Assembly: GCF_008632955.1 (NCBI RefSeq)
Contig: NZ_CP043959.1
Coordinates: forward strand, 3,844,001-3,908,000
Reading direction: 5' to 3'
Length of the DNA: 64,000 nt
From: Streptomyces tendae
Lineage (GTDB): Bacteria; Actinomycetota; Actinomycetes; Streptomycetales; Streptomycetaceae
A model generated the notes under the pieces. The model worked only from the letters and a program-made list of their open reading frames with translations, searched no databases and had not been told where the DNA came from. The position numbers were made by a program, and so were the translations under genes. Below are positions 53,880-61,422 of this stretch, one piece after another. The stretch's first letter is position 1; each line of letters starts with the position of its first letter.

Positions 53880-53905
53880 GCACCCCGCCCCCCCTCCCGG
53901 GGTGC
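53880..53905 (+). terminator. 8-bp hairpin after amidohydrolase gene
   Basis: GCACCCCG (53880-53887) pairs with CGGGGTGC (53898-53905) directly at the stop codon. Confidence 0.55.
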
Positions 53906-53975
53906 GCGGACCCTGGGTGAAGCGCACCCCCCTTCAGCCCTCCAACCCGGCACTTCGAAGCTCTAGCCTCGACAC

Positions 53976-54869
53976 ATGGACACAGACAGGGACCCCACCG
54001 CCGAGAACGCGATGGGAGACTTCCTCCGCGCACGGCGCGCACGGCTGCGCCCCGAGGACGTGGGCGCCGCCTCGACCGGCCGCCGCAGGGTGCCCGGTCT
54101 GCGCCGCGAGGAGGTCGCCATGCTCGCCGGAGTGAGCACCGACTACTACACGCGCCTGGAACAGGGCCGTGAACGCCACCCCTCGCGGCAGATACTCGAG
54201 GCCGTCGCGCGGGTCCTGCGGCTGGACGACGAGGCGGTGGCCCACCTCCACCGCGTCGCCGGCCCGGCCCCCCGCCGCGTGCGCCGGGCGCAGCGCACCG
54301 AACGCGTCGCGCCGCCCCTGCGACGGCTCCTGGACACGTGGAACGACACACCCGCCTTCGTCCTGGGCCCCGCCCTGGACATCCTGGCCCGCAACCGGCT
54401 CGCGCACGCCCTGTTCGCCGACTTCACCCACGCCGACAACCTGCTGCGTATGGCGTTCCTGGACCGGGCGGCAGCGCACTTCTACCGCGACTGGGAGCGG
54501 GCCGCCGAGGCGACCGTCGCGACCCTGCGGCAGGCGGCCGGCATCGACCCGGACAACGAGCGGCTGTGCCTGCTCGTGGGTGAACTGTCCATGAAAAGCC
54601 CGGACTTCCGCGTGCTGTGGGCCCGCCACGACGTACGCGGCAAGACCCACGACGCCAAGCTGCTCCATCACACCGAGGTCGGTGACCTGGAACTGCACTA
54701 CGAGACGTTCACCGTGAACAGCGCCCCCGCCCAGCAGCTCGTGGTCTACCAGGCCGAACCAGGAACCCCCTCCGCCGACGCCCTCGTCCTGCTCGGCTCC
54801 CTCAGCGCCGTACCCGGCGACCCTTCCGTGCCCGCACCGGACACCGCGACGGACGCCACCCGCGACTGA
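53976..54869 (+). CDS. XRE-family regulator with MmyB-like ligand-binding domain
   Basis: 297 residues. N-terminal Cro/CI HTH (LGDFLRARR-like GDFLRARRARLRPEDVG, RRVPGLRREEVAMLAGVSTD, YYTRLEQGRERHPSRQILEA) typical of MmyB proteins, followed by the MmyB PAS-like domain from about 100 (LRRLLDTWNDTPAFVLGPAL, DILARNRLAHALFADF, FYRDWERAAEATVATLRQAA, HTEVGDLELHYETFTVN). Regulates nearby or distant genes; many are beside short-chain dehydrogenases. Candidate target here is the amidohydrolase. Terminated by a strong shared hairpin. Confidence 0.9.
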   Translation: MDTDRDPTAENAMGDFLRARRARLRPEDVGAASTGRRRVPGLRREEVAMLAGVSTDYYTRLEQGRERHPSRQILEAVARVLRLDDEAVAHLHRVAGPAPRRVRRAQRTERVAPPLRRLLDTWNDTPAFVLGPALDILARNRLAHALFADFTHADNLLRMAFLDRAAAHFYRDWERAAEATVATLRQAAGIDPDNERLCLLVGELSMKSPDFRVLWARHDVRGKTHDAKLLHHTEVGDLELHYETFTVNSAPAQQLVVYQAEPGTPSADALVLLGSLSAVPGDPSVPAPDTATDATRD

Positions 54870-54917
54870 ACACATACCGGGCGTGCACAGGGGTGATCAC
54901 CCCGAGTTCACGGCAAC

Positions 54918-54955
54918 GCCGACTCCGGGGCACCGAACGGTGCCCCGGAGTCGGC
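54918..54955. terminator. 17-bp perfect hairpin between convergent genes
   Basis: GCCGACTCCGGGGCACC (54918-54934) pairs with GGTGCCCCGGAGTCGGC (54939-54955), 4-nt GAAC loop, 49 bp past the MmyB-type stop and 17 bp from the Atu4866 stop. Confidence 0.85.
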
Positions 54956-54971
54956 GCTTGCACGCGACCGG

Positions 54972-55271
54972 TCAGCCGCGCGACCCGCGCCTTCCCTCCC
55001 GGGCGCGCCGGTCGTCCTCGCGGTGGAGGACCAGATGTTCGTGGTACAGGATGCCGTCGCGGACGTCGCCGGTGGCGGTGAAACCGGTGTCGTCCACGTA
55101 GTCGATGTGGTCACCGGTGACGGTGTAGCGGCCCGTGTAGGCGCTCCGGCGGTTGCCGCGGGCCTCGTCGTAGCGGCCGTTCGGCAGCAGCTCCTGGCGG
55201 ATGTGTCCGTCCGCGGTCACCCACATTCCGACGTGCGGGTGCGGGGCGTGGGGTGTGTCGTTGCTGGTCAT
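54972..55271 (-). CDS. Atu4866-domain protein
   Basis: 99 residues from ATG 55271. PHPHVGMWVTADGHIRQELL, NGRYDEARGNRRSAYTGRYT, VTGDHIDYVDDTGFTATGDV and LYHEHLVLHRE fit the small all-beta Atu4866 lipocalin-like family. No function known; no signal peptide. Start has no clear ribosome site. Confidence 0.8.
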   Translation of the reverse strand: MTSNDTPHAPHPHVGMWVTADGHIRQELLPNGRYDEARGNRRSAYTGRYTVTGDHIDYVDDTGFTATGDVRDGILYHEHLVLHREDDRRAREGRRGSRG

Positions 55272-55495
55272 GACGCCATGGTCGGCCCGGCGGGCGGGGG
55301 CCACCAGGTCGCCGTTCCCCTGGGTGCCGCACACCCGGGCACACGGCGGCCTGGTTCCGGTCCCGCACCGCGACGACCCTGGGAGTCACGCGGCCATCCG
55401 CGACCGTCGAGCCGCTGCACCTCCGCAGCCGCCCTCCGACCTCCCGGCCAACCCGAGCTGCCCGCCGCCCCCGAGTACCACCCCTTGACCTCGCG

Positions 55496-55972
55496 TCAGC
55501 GCCTCCGCCGGTCCTCCGGGGCCGCGTCCGACACCACCGGCCCTGGTGTGGGCACGACGAGATCACGGGCCTGTGGCTCCGAGGCGCGTGACTGTGGCTC
55601 CGAGGCGCGTGACTGCGGGCCGTTCGTGCCGGCGTGGTCGTCGACGGGGGACTCGGCGGGCCGGGGCGACACCGTGGGCCCTGTCGTGGGGGAGGGCGTG
55701 GTGGTCACCGGCGGCGGGGCCAGCGGGACGGTCGGGGTGACGGGCCGGTCGGAGGTCGCCGCGTTCTGCAACGGCAGGGCGACGAGCAGGGCGACGGCGC
55801 ACGTGACACCGGCGCCGACCGCCGTGCGGACCAGCCGCCGCCGGGCCGCCCGGCGCCGGATCGTCTCGAACCGGCCCGGCGGCGGCCCGAGATGCTCCGA
55901 CGTGGGCCGCAACAGCACGGCCAGCGGGTCGTCCGGCTCGAACTCCGGGTCCTCGTCAGCGTGTGTGATCAA
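55496..55972 (-). CDS. Membrane protein coupled to the ECF sigma factor
   Basis: 158 residues from ATG 55972, overlapping the sigma-factor stop by 17 bp, so translation is coupled. Acidic N-terminal stretch (ADEDPEFEPDDPLAVLL), Arg cluster (TIRRRAARRRLVRT), one TM (AVGAGVTCAVALLVALPLQ), then a long Pro/Thr/Ser tail on the outside. No zinc anti-sigma motif H-x-x-x-C-x-x-C, so it is not a classic ZAS protein, but position suggests a role in controlling the sigma factor. The tail contains a 21-bp tandem repeat. Confidence 0.7.
   Translation of the reverse strand: MITHADEDPEFEPDDPLAVLLRPTSEHLGPPPGRFETIRRRAARRRLVRTAVGAGVTCAVALLVALPLQNAATSDRPVTPTVPLAPPPVTTTPSPTTGPTVSPRPAESPVDDHAGTNGPQSRASEPQSRASEPQARDLVVPTPGPVVSDAAPEDRRRR
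55572..55613. repeat. 21-bp tandem repeat within the sigma-coupled membrane protein gene
   Basis: Two identical 21-bp units (55572-55592, 55593-55613) starting TGTGGCTCCGAGGCGCG. In the reverse gene they encode a duplicated QSRASEP heptad. In-frame, so a slippage product. Confidence 0.8.
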
Positions 55973-56447
55973 GGTTTCTCCTCAGGTGGGCACGGAGCAG
56001 CTCCCTGGCCGCGTGAAGATCGGCCTTGATGGTTCCTTCCTTGCGTCCGGTCACCGCGGACACCTCCCGGACCGGCAGGTCAGCGTAGTAGTGCAGGAGG
56101 ATCGGCACCCGCAGGCGTTCCGGCAGCGACTGCACCAGCAACCGCACCGAGGGGTCGGAGGGTTCGCTGTGCGGCCGTACCGCCGCCTCGGTGCCCACCC
56201 GGCGTACGGTCTTCCGCTCGCGTTCGAGGCGGCGCCAGTGGTCGCGGACCAGGTTGGCCGCGGTGACGTACAGGAAGCCCCGGGGTTCCGTCACGGAGGT
56301 CCAGCGCGACCACAGCCGGGTGAACGCCTCCGAGGCGATCTCGTGGGCCGTCTCGTCGTCGTCGACCAGCCGACGGCACCAGCCGGCGAGGCGCGGGTAG
56401 AGGGCAGCGAAAAGTTCGGACGCTGCCTGCTCGCGGGACCGTTTCAA
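55956..56447 (-). CDS. ECF (sigma-70 family) RNA polymerase sigma factor
   Basis: 163 residues from TTG 56447, the first start in this frame after the sortase. TTG with GGAGAG close by is weak, so the true start may differ. Region 2: LFAALYPRLAGWCRRLV, HEIASEAFTRLWSRW, YVTAANLVRDHWRRLER. Region 4: LPERLRVPILLHYYADLPVR and VSAVTGRKEGTIKADLHAAR, the -35-recognising HTH. Directs transcription of a small regulon, probably envelope-related given the sortase just upstream and the membrane protein downstream. Confidence 0.87.
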   Translation of the reverse strand: MKRSREQAASELFAALYPRLAGWCRRLVDDDETAHEIASEAFTRLWSRWTSVTEPRGFLYVTAANLVRDHWRRLERERKTVRRVGTEAAVRPHSEPSDPSVRLLVQSLPERLRVPILLHYYADLPVREVSAVTGRKEGTIKADLHAARELLRAHLRRNLDHTR

Positions 56448-56538
56448 TGCTCTCCATGGTCGGGGCGGCCCCGGTGACGGGGTACCGCTCGGGACGGATG
56501 CCGGGCCGCCGGTACGACGGCCCGGCACAGGGGGCGGG

Positions 56539-57159
56539 TCAGGGGTGGTGGCGCTCAGCGCCGCGAAGACGATCACGTTGTCGCGGTACTCGTCGCCCTC
56601 CAGCGGCCCGCCGCACGTGATGAGCCGCAGCTCGGGCCGGTCGACGTCGCCGTAGACCGCCTCCGTGGGAAGTCGGCCTTGGCGACCGTCCGCACGGAGG
56701 TGACGGCGAACCGGGCCGCCGTGCCGTTCTCCAGACGCACCGTGATCCCGTCGCCCCGGCGCAGCCGCGCCAGGTGACGGAACACCCCGTCCCCGTAGGC
56801 ACCCACGGTGACGTGGCCGAGGAGTACCGAAGGTCCGCGCTGCCCCGGCGTGGGGGAGTGCCGGTACCAGCCGGCCTGGTCGTCGGCCGTGATCGGGGGG
56901 ACCTCGACCGTGCGGTCGGGGGCCAGCCCCAGCCGCATGACCGGGGTGTCGACCCCGATGGCCGGGATCTCCAGACCGACCGGCACCGAACGCCCCAAGG
57001 GGCGCGGCGCGTCGGCGGAGGACCCCACGGCCGGGTTCCGGGTCCCCGGCGGCCCGGTCGCCCCGGACCGCGGCGGGTCCGGGGCGTCTCCGCCCCGCAG
57101 CCGGCGACCACGCAGGCCGCCACCGCGGTGACGAAGGCACGCCTGGAGAACGGCGTCAT
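56539..57159 (-). pseudogene. Class F sortase, three apparent frameshifts
   Basis: ATG 57159 overlaps the upstream gene's stop (ATGA). N-terminus MTPFSRRAFVTAVAACVVAG: Tat-like or lipoprotein-like signal, then Cys. The catalytic domain continues in the next frame: PVGLEIPAIGVDTPVMRLGL, HSPTPGQRGPSVLLGHV (His of the GH/LGHV motif), RLRRGDGITVRLENG; then another frame: DVDRPELRLITCGGPLEGDE (catalytic TxTC-like L-I-T-C) and NVIVFAAL with the terminal frame closing at 56539. Breaks lie in short G/C runs at about 57093-57096, 56667-56669 and 56542-56545, each repaired by adding one base. The enzyme would attach cell-wall proteins; no LPxTG substrate is adjacent. Confidence 0.8.
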
Positions 57160-57521
57160 GCCCCGGACGCCCGCCGGCGCACGACGAGGAACACCGCACC
57201 GCCCGCGGCGGCCACCGCGGCGGCGCCGCCGCCGCCGAGGAGCAGACCGTCGCCGCCGGCCTGCGCGGAGGCCGGCGCGTCACCGGTGTCCGGCGCCCCG
57301 CGGGGCACGACGCTGACGCTGCCGGTGTCCTCGGCCGGGGCCCCCGTACCGGGCTCGGCGGGGACCGGGCTGGGAGCGGTCTCGGCCGCCTGGTCGCGGG
57401 GCTGCTCGGTGGACACCGCGGTGTCGGGGACGGGGGAGGGGTCGTCGGCGAAGGCCGGCACGGCAGTCGCCAGCACGGCGGTGCAGGCAAGGGCCGCCGC
57501 GCTCAACACGTTTCGGCGCAT
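57156..57521 (-). CDS. Secreted, C-terminally anchored protein upstream of sortase
   Basis: 121 residues from ATG 57521 with CAGGAAGAGAG upstream. Signal peptide MRRNVLSAAALACTAVLATA ending AFA. The mature part is Pro/Glu/Thr-rich with no fold, ending AQAGGDGLLLGGGGAAAVAA and a TM helix (AAGGAVFLVVRRR) with a basic tail: a sortase-substrate-like C-terminus without a recognisable LPxTG. Stop overlaps the sortase start. Typical companion of class F sortases in Streptomyces; function unknown. Confidence 0.78.
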   Translation of the reverse strand: MRRNVLSAAALACTAVLATAVPAFADDPSPVPDTAVSTEQPRDQAAETAPSPVPAEPGTGAPAEDTGSVSVVPRGAPDTGDAPASAQAGGDGLLLGGGGAAAVAAAGGAVFLVVRRRASGA

Positions 57522-57651
57522 GTAACGCTCTCTTCCTGGTCCGCCCGCACGGTCGCCCGGCGGGCTGGGTGATGGATCGTGCGGAGAGACGAGGGAGCGG
57601 CGGCCCACGTTGCAAAGAGAAGGCAAAGACGTCGGCGGCGGTGCAGCCGGG

Positions 57652-58062
57652 TCAGTCCAGGACGGCTGTCGCCTCCACCTCGACCAGGACGTCGGGCTCG
57701 AAGAGGTGGTCGACCCCGATGAGGGAGGAGGGCGGAAGCGGCACCCTCAGCCCGATCTCCTCAGCGACCTCCTCGACGCCTGCCATGAACGGCCCGATCT
57801 TCTCGGGCGCCCAGTCGGTGACGTAGAACGTCAGGCGCAGTACGTCGTCGAAGGAGGCGCCCGCGCCCCGCAGGCCGCGCGCCGTGGCCCGGAGGGAGTG
57901 GGCGACCTGCCCGGCGAGGTCCCCCGGCGCGAGCGGCACCCCGTCCGCGGTCCGGGCGATCTGGCCGCTGACGTGCACGTGCCGCGTGCCCGTCCCCACG
58001 GCGACGTGCTCGTACGGGGTGGGCTGCAGCATGCCTTCGGGCGTGAAACGGCGGACGGCCAC
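57652..58062 (-). CDS. Rid (YjgF/UK114) family protein
   Basis: 136 residues from GTG 58062 (GAGGAG nine bases upstream). Chorismate-mutase-like trimeric fold: VAVGTGTRHVHVSGQIARTA, LAGQVAHSLRATARGLRGAG, FDDVLRLTFYVTDW and the C-terminal GVDHLFEPDVLVEVEATAVL. The Arg that hydrolyses 2-aminoacrylate in RidA (R105 type) sits in SSLIGV region but is not conserved here, so this is a non-RidA Rid subfamily. Detoxifies reactive enamines or acts in a catabolic step. Divergent from the HxlR gene over a shared operator. Confidence 0.87.
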   Translation of the reverse strand: MAVRRFTPEGMLQPTPYEHVAVGTGTRHVHVSGQIARTADGVPLAPGDLAGQVAHSLRATARGLRGAGASFDDVLRLTFYVTDWAPEKIGPFMAGVEEVAEEIGLRVPLPPSSLIGVDHLFEPDVLVEVEATAVLD

Positions 58063-58087
58063 GGGGGTCTCCTCGTGTCGAAGAAGT

Positions 58088-58097
58088 AGGTATACCT
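58088..58097. promoter_or_regulatory. HxlR-type operator in the divergent rid/hxlR region
   Basis: AGGTATACCT is a perfect 10-bp palindrome in the 79-bp gap; further GTAC/GATAC half-sites (GATACTTGGTGTAC) follow. HxlR proteins often bind GTATAC-like sites (established for the family). Confidence 0.65.
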
Positions 58098-58141
58098 TTG
58101 ATACTTGGTGTACGAAGGACACTTCAAGGAGACCAGGTATC

Positions 58142-58516
58142 GTGCCGGAAACCGACGGCGGCCGAGAGGGCCGCGAGCTGCGGATCGAGATGGCGCACCG
58201 CGAGCTGCTCGACCAGGTGCTGGACAAGTGGTCGCTGAGCGTCCTCAACGAACTCTGCGAACGGCCCTGCCGGTTCAACGACCTGCGCCGCGCCGTCCCG
58301 GCGGTGACCCAGAAGTCGCTCACCGCGACGCTGCGACGGCTCGAGCGCAACGGCATCGTGGAGCGGAAGGTCGTCAGTTCCCGCCCGGTCGCCGTCGAGT
58401 ACCGGATCACCCCGCTGGGCAAGACCATGCGGCGCCCCGTCGACGTCCTGCTGGAGTGGACCACGACCCACATGCCCGAGATCGAACGGGCCCGCCGCGC
58501 CTTCGACCTGGAGTGA
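58142..58516 (+). CDS. HxlR family transcriptional regulator
   Basis: 124 residues from GTG 58142 (AAGGAG ten bases upstream). Winged helix: LLDQVLDKWSLSVLNELCER, FNDLRRAVPAVTQKSLTATL (recognition helix), LERNGIVERKVVSSRPVAVE and YRITPLGKTMRRPVDVLLEW. Only one Cys besides RPCRF, near the HTH, which could be a sensor. Divergent from the rid gene, its probable target. Confidence 0.88.
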   Translation: MPETDGGREGRELRIEMAHRELLDQVLDKWSLSVLNELCERPCRFNDLRRAVPAVTQKSLTATLRRLERNGIVERKVVSSRPVAVEYRITPLGKTMRRPVDVLLEWTTTHMPEIERARRAFDLE

Positions 58517-58649
58517 CCCTCCGGACTCCCTCCCGCCGCCCCCTTCCGCGCCCTGGCACACGCCGGGTGTCGAGAACGCGGCGCCGGCTCCGTCCCAGGG
58601 GTACGACTGTCCGGTACGCGGCGAGCGAAGCGACGAAGAGGGAGCACCC

Positions 58650-59090
58650 GTGGCGATTCAGCGCATGGACAACGTAGGCATCGTCGTCGACGACCTGAAG
58701 GCCGCCGTCGCCTTCTTCGCCGAACTCGGCATGGAGCTGGAGGGCGAGGCGGAACTCGAAGGAAGCACCCCGGACCGGATGCTCGGCCTGGACGGGGTCC
58801 GCAGCGCCATCGCGATGATGCGCACCCCGGACGGCCACGGCAAGCTCGAACTGACGACGTTCCACGCCCCGGAGGCGGTCGCCGCGCAGCCTGCCGTGCC
58901 GCCGCCCCACACACTGGGTCTGCACCGGGTCATGTTCGCCGTCGACGACATCGACGACACGATCACCCGCCTGCGCCCCCACGGCGCCGAACTCCTCGGC
59001 GAGGTGGCCCGGTACGGGAACGCCTACCGGCTCTGCAACCTCCGGGGCCCCGCGGGGATCATCGTCGCCCTGGCCGAAGAGATCGGCTGA
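58650..59090 (+). CDS. VOC family protein
   Basis: 146 residues from GTG 58650 (GAGGGAG upstream). Two beta-alpha-beta-beta-beta halves: QRMDNVGIVVDDLKAAVAFF, AIAMMRTPDGHGKLELTTF (His/Glu ligand region), LGLHRVMFAVDDIDDTITRL and CNLRGPAGIIVALAE. Metal ligands appear as His in DNVGIVV-neighbouring positions only in part, so glyoxalase activity is uncertain. Stand-alone gene. Confidence 0.87.
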   Translation: MAIQRMDNVGIVVDDLKAAVAFFAELGMELEGEAELEGSTPDRMLGLDGVRSAIAMMRTPDGHGKLELTTFHAPEAVAAQPAVPPPHTLGLHRVMFAVDDIDDTITRLRPHGAELLGEVARYGNAYRLCNLRGPAGIIVALAEEIG

Positions 59091-59120
59091 CTCGCGCAAC
59101 GGCCGGACACCTGCGGGAAC

Positions 59121-59151
59121 TTGACCTCAACCGGACTTGAGTTTCTACGTT
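59121..59151 (+). promoter_or_regulatory. MerR-type promoter with 19-bp spacer
   Basis: TTGACC (59121-59126) and TACGTT (59146-59151) are separated by 19 bp that contain the dyad CTCAA-N6-TTGAG. An overlong spacer with a central dyad is the hallmark of MerR/SoxR-activated promoters (the SoxR box is CCTCAAnnnnnnTTGAGG). It precedes the frameshifted VOC gene by 50 bp. Confidence 0.8.
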
Positions 59152-59201
59152 CGTCCCCGAGAGCCGCGGTACCGGACCGTGGCGCCCCGAGGAGGTCCGT
59201 C

Positions 59202-59683
59202 ATGGACGAGCGCATGGCACCGGCCGAGATCCCCGACCGCTACCACTACGCGGTGGTCCGCACATCATGGTCGACGACGCCGCCGCGGCGATCGACTTCT
59301 ACCGACGGGCGTTCGGCGCGCGCGAGGACTTCCGCGTCGACGCGCCGGGCGGGGAGTGCTGCACGCGGAGATCACGGTGGGCCGCTCGGTCCTGATGCTG
59401 GGCGACGTGAGCGTCGAGGAGGCGGAGAACGCGTCCTTCGCGGCGCCCGCCTCGCTCGGCGGTGGCACCTCCGTCACGCTGCACGTCTTCGTCCCGGACG
59501 TCGACAGCCTCGCCGCACGCGCGGAGGCGGAGGGCGCGGAGATCCTCCAGCCGCCGACCGACATGTTCCACGGGACCGCACGGTGATCCTCCGGGACCCT
59601 CGGGGCACCTGTGGGTGTTCCTCACCCACATCGAGGACGTCTCCGAGGACGAACTCAGGCGCCGCCTGGCCGCGGCCGTCTGA
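59202..59683 (+). pseudogene. VOC (PhnB-like) protein, four apparent frameshifts
   Basis: Reconstructed protein of about 161 residues: ATG 59202 MDERMAPAEIPDRYHYAVV, then PHIMVDDAAAAIDFYRRAFG, VLHAEITVGRSVLMLGDVSV, LHVFVPDVDSLAARAEAEGA, ILQPPTDMFHG, and DRTVILRDP to GHLWVFLTHIEDVSEDELRR. Breaks at about 59258, 59351-59354, 59572-59574 and 59598-59601. Each shifts the frame by the same -1 and each is repaired by adding one base to a short run. This is the PhnB-like bleomycin-resistance/glyoxalase fold (H-x-M...G-H-L-W). Driven by a MerR-type promoter. Four independent lesions in so conserved a coding pattern are more likely read errors than decay. Confidence 0.78.
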
Positions 59684-59812
59684 CGCCGGGCGCCGCCCGG
59701 CGGCCTCCCGCGCGACGTCGCGGGCGCCCGGGCCGCCCGCCCGTGACCTCACGTGACACCGGGCGCCCGTCCGGTGACATGAGGCACCGCCTGCCGCCGC
59801 ACCGCGCCCCGC

Positions 59813-60709
59813 TCAGGCCGCCGCGTCCCCGACCGTGACGCCCAGCCGGCCGGCCACCGTGGTGAGGGCGGGGCCGAGTGGCAGCTCGACCCGGGTCAGG
59901 GCGTGCCGGTCGCCCCGGGTGGGGTCCCGGTTGACGATCAGCACCGGCGTGCCGGCCCCCGCCGCCAGCCGGACGAACCGCAGACCGGACATCACCGTCA
60001 ACGACGACCCCAGGACCAGCAACGAGGACGCCTGCCGCACCAGCCCCCGGCACAGCTCGACCCGCTGCGGCGGCACGGTCTCCCCGAAGAAGACCACGTC
60101 CGGCTTGAGGATCCCGCCGCAGACCGCGCAGGGCACCACGCGGAAGTCCCCGACCTGCCCGTCGGTGAGGTCGGCGTCGCCGTCGGGGTTGATGCCCGCG
60201 GCGACCGGCGAGAACCCCGGGTTGACCTCCTCCAGCCGCTCCGCGAGCTCACGGCGCGGGCTGACCGTCCCGCAGGACAGGCAGATCACCCGCTCCAGGC
60301 TGCCGTGCAGCTCCACGACCCCCTCGCTGCCGGCGGCCTGGTGCAGCCCGTCGACGTTCTGGGTGATCACGCCGGAGACCAGGCCGTGACGGGCGAACGC
60401 GGCCACGGCCCGGTGCCCCGCGTTGGGCAGGGCGCGCCCGAAGGTGCGCCAGCCGAGGTGACTGCGAGCCCAGTAGCGGCGCCGGGCGGCGGCCTCGGCG
60501 ACGAACTCCTGGTACGTCATCGGGGTGTGCCGGCTCAGGCTCCCACCCTCGCCGCGGTAGTCGGGGATCCCGGACTCCGTGGAGATGCCGGCGCCACTGA
60601 GCACGAGCACACCGCCGGCGCGCAGCGCCTCGACGACGGGTTCCAGGTCCGTGGTGCCCGGCGGCAGGTCGTCGGCCGGGGTCCAGCTCAAAGTGGGGCG
60701 CACACGCAT
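59813..60709 (-). CDS. Sirtuin (Sir2-type NAD-dependent deacylase)
   Basis: 298 residues from ATG 60709; frame extends upstream without sense. NAD site VLVLSGAGISTESGIPDYRG, VITQNVDGLHQAAGS with the Gln-Asn-x-Asp, catalytic His in VELHGSLERVICL, zinc Cys pairs CLSCGTV and CAVCGGI, then LKPDVVFFGETVP and LVLGSSLTVMSG. Removes acyl groups from protein lysines using NAD, linking metabolism to enzymes such as acyl-CoA synthetases. Divergent from the HTH gene at 60818. Confidence 0.92.
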   Translation of the reverse strand: MRVRPTLSWTPADDLPPGTTDLEPVVEALRAGGVLVLSGAGISTESGIPDYRGEGGSLSRHTPMTYQEFVAEAAARRRYWARSHLGWRTFGRALPNAGHRAVAAFARHGLVSGVITQNVDGLHQAAGSEGVVELHGSLERVICLSCGTVSPRRELAERLEEVNPGFSPVAAGINPDGDADLTDGQVGDFRVVPCAVCGGILKPDVVFFGETVPPQRVELCRGLVRQASSLLVLGSSLTVMSGLRFVRLAAGAGTPVLIVNRDPTRGDRHALTRVELPLGPALTTVAGRLGVTVGDAAA

Positions 60710-60817
60710 GTCCACCAGGGTACGGAACGGCCGCAAGCCCCCGACGATCTTGTGATCCGGTGGCCTACGGGCGCGTACGGAAGGCCCGGTCGACGGACGA
60801 GAGCCGAGGAGCTGGGG

Positions 60818-61392
60818 GTGCCGGAGCGGAACATCGAGTTCGGCGCGTTCGGGGCCCGTGGTCTGAAGGGCCACGAGGCCGCCGCCCGCCGCCTCGACGC
60901 GCTCGCCGGTTTCGTCGCCACCCCCGTCACCGCGCGGCGCGGACTGCTCGCCCGCCTGCACTACCTCACCCGTACCGAGCGTGCCCGAGAGGCGGCCCGG
61001 GAGGCCGGCCTGACCGTCACCGACCGCACCCTCAAGGCGTGGCTGGAGGGCAGCCGGACCCCCACCCGCCTCAACCTGGAACGTGTCGAGACGGCCTACC
61101 GTGCCGTGCGCCGCCAGAACGTGGCCCGCTACCTGCTCGCCCGCCTCAACCGGGAGGGCGCGGCACCCGCGTCGAGTTCCACCCGCTGAACCAGTCCCAG
61201 GTCGACCGGCCCCGCCAGCGCGTCATCTCGTACCGCACGCTCAACGTCCGCCACTGGGACCGCGTCGTCGACGCCTGGGCCGCGCAGGACGACGCGGCGC
61301 TCGACGAGGCGTGGATCAGCGACGTCGTCGTCGACCTCGGTTCGGAGTGGGGCCAGTACGAGTACGTCAGCAACGTGGGCTTCGCCGCCTGA
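60818..61392 (+). CDS. Tpg-reminiscent HTH protein, one frameshift
   Basis: About 191 residues from GTG 60818 (GAGGAG upstream). Begins PERNIEFGAFGARGLKGHEA. HTH near residues 60-95: REAAREAGLTVTDRTLKAWL followed by EGSRTPTRLNLERVETAY, similar in spacing to the DNA-binding helix of Streptomyces telomere terminal proteins (Tpg). The frame breaks in a GGG run at 61156-61158 (RLNREG then GTRVEFHPLNQSQVDR); adding one G makes it continuous to the natural end YEYVSNVGFAA. I know this type only from memory as an unannotated regulator-like protein; terminal-protein function is a hypothesis. Confidence 0.55.
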
Positions 61393-61422
61393 CCCGCCCC
61401 GCCCGCCCCTCGCCCGGCCTCC

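Noticed and set aside
56447..56457. ATG at 56457 as sigma-factor start
   Set aside because: It is in another frame and would need a net +1/-2 change, unlike the -1 pattern elsewhere; TTG 56447 is the first start in frame.
61146..61422. Extended C-terminus of the second AI-2E transporter
   Set aside because: It overlaps the opposite-strand HTH gene and arises from the seven-C run; a one-base correction gives the natural stop at 61423.
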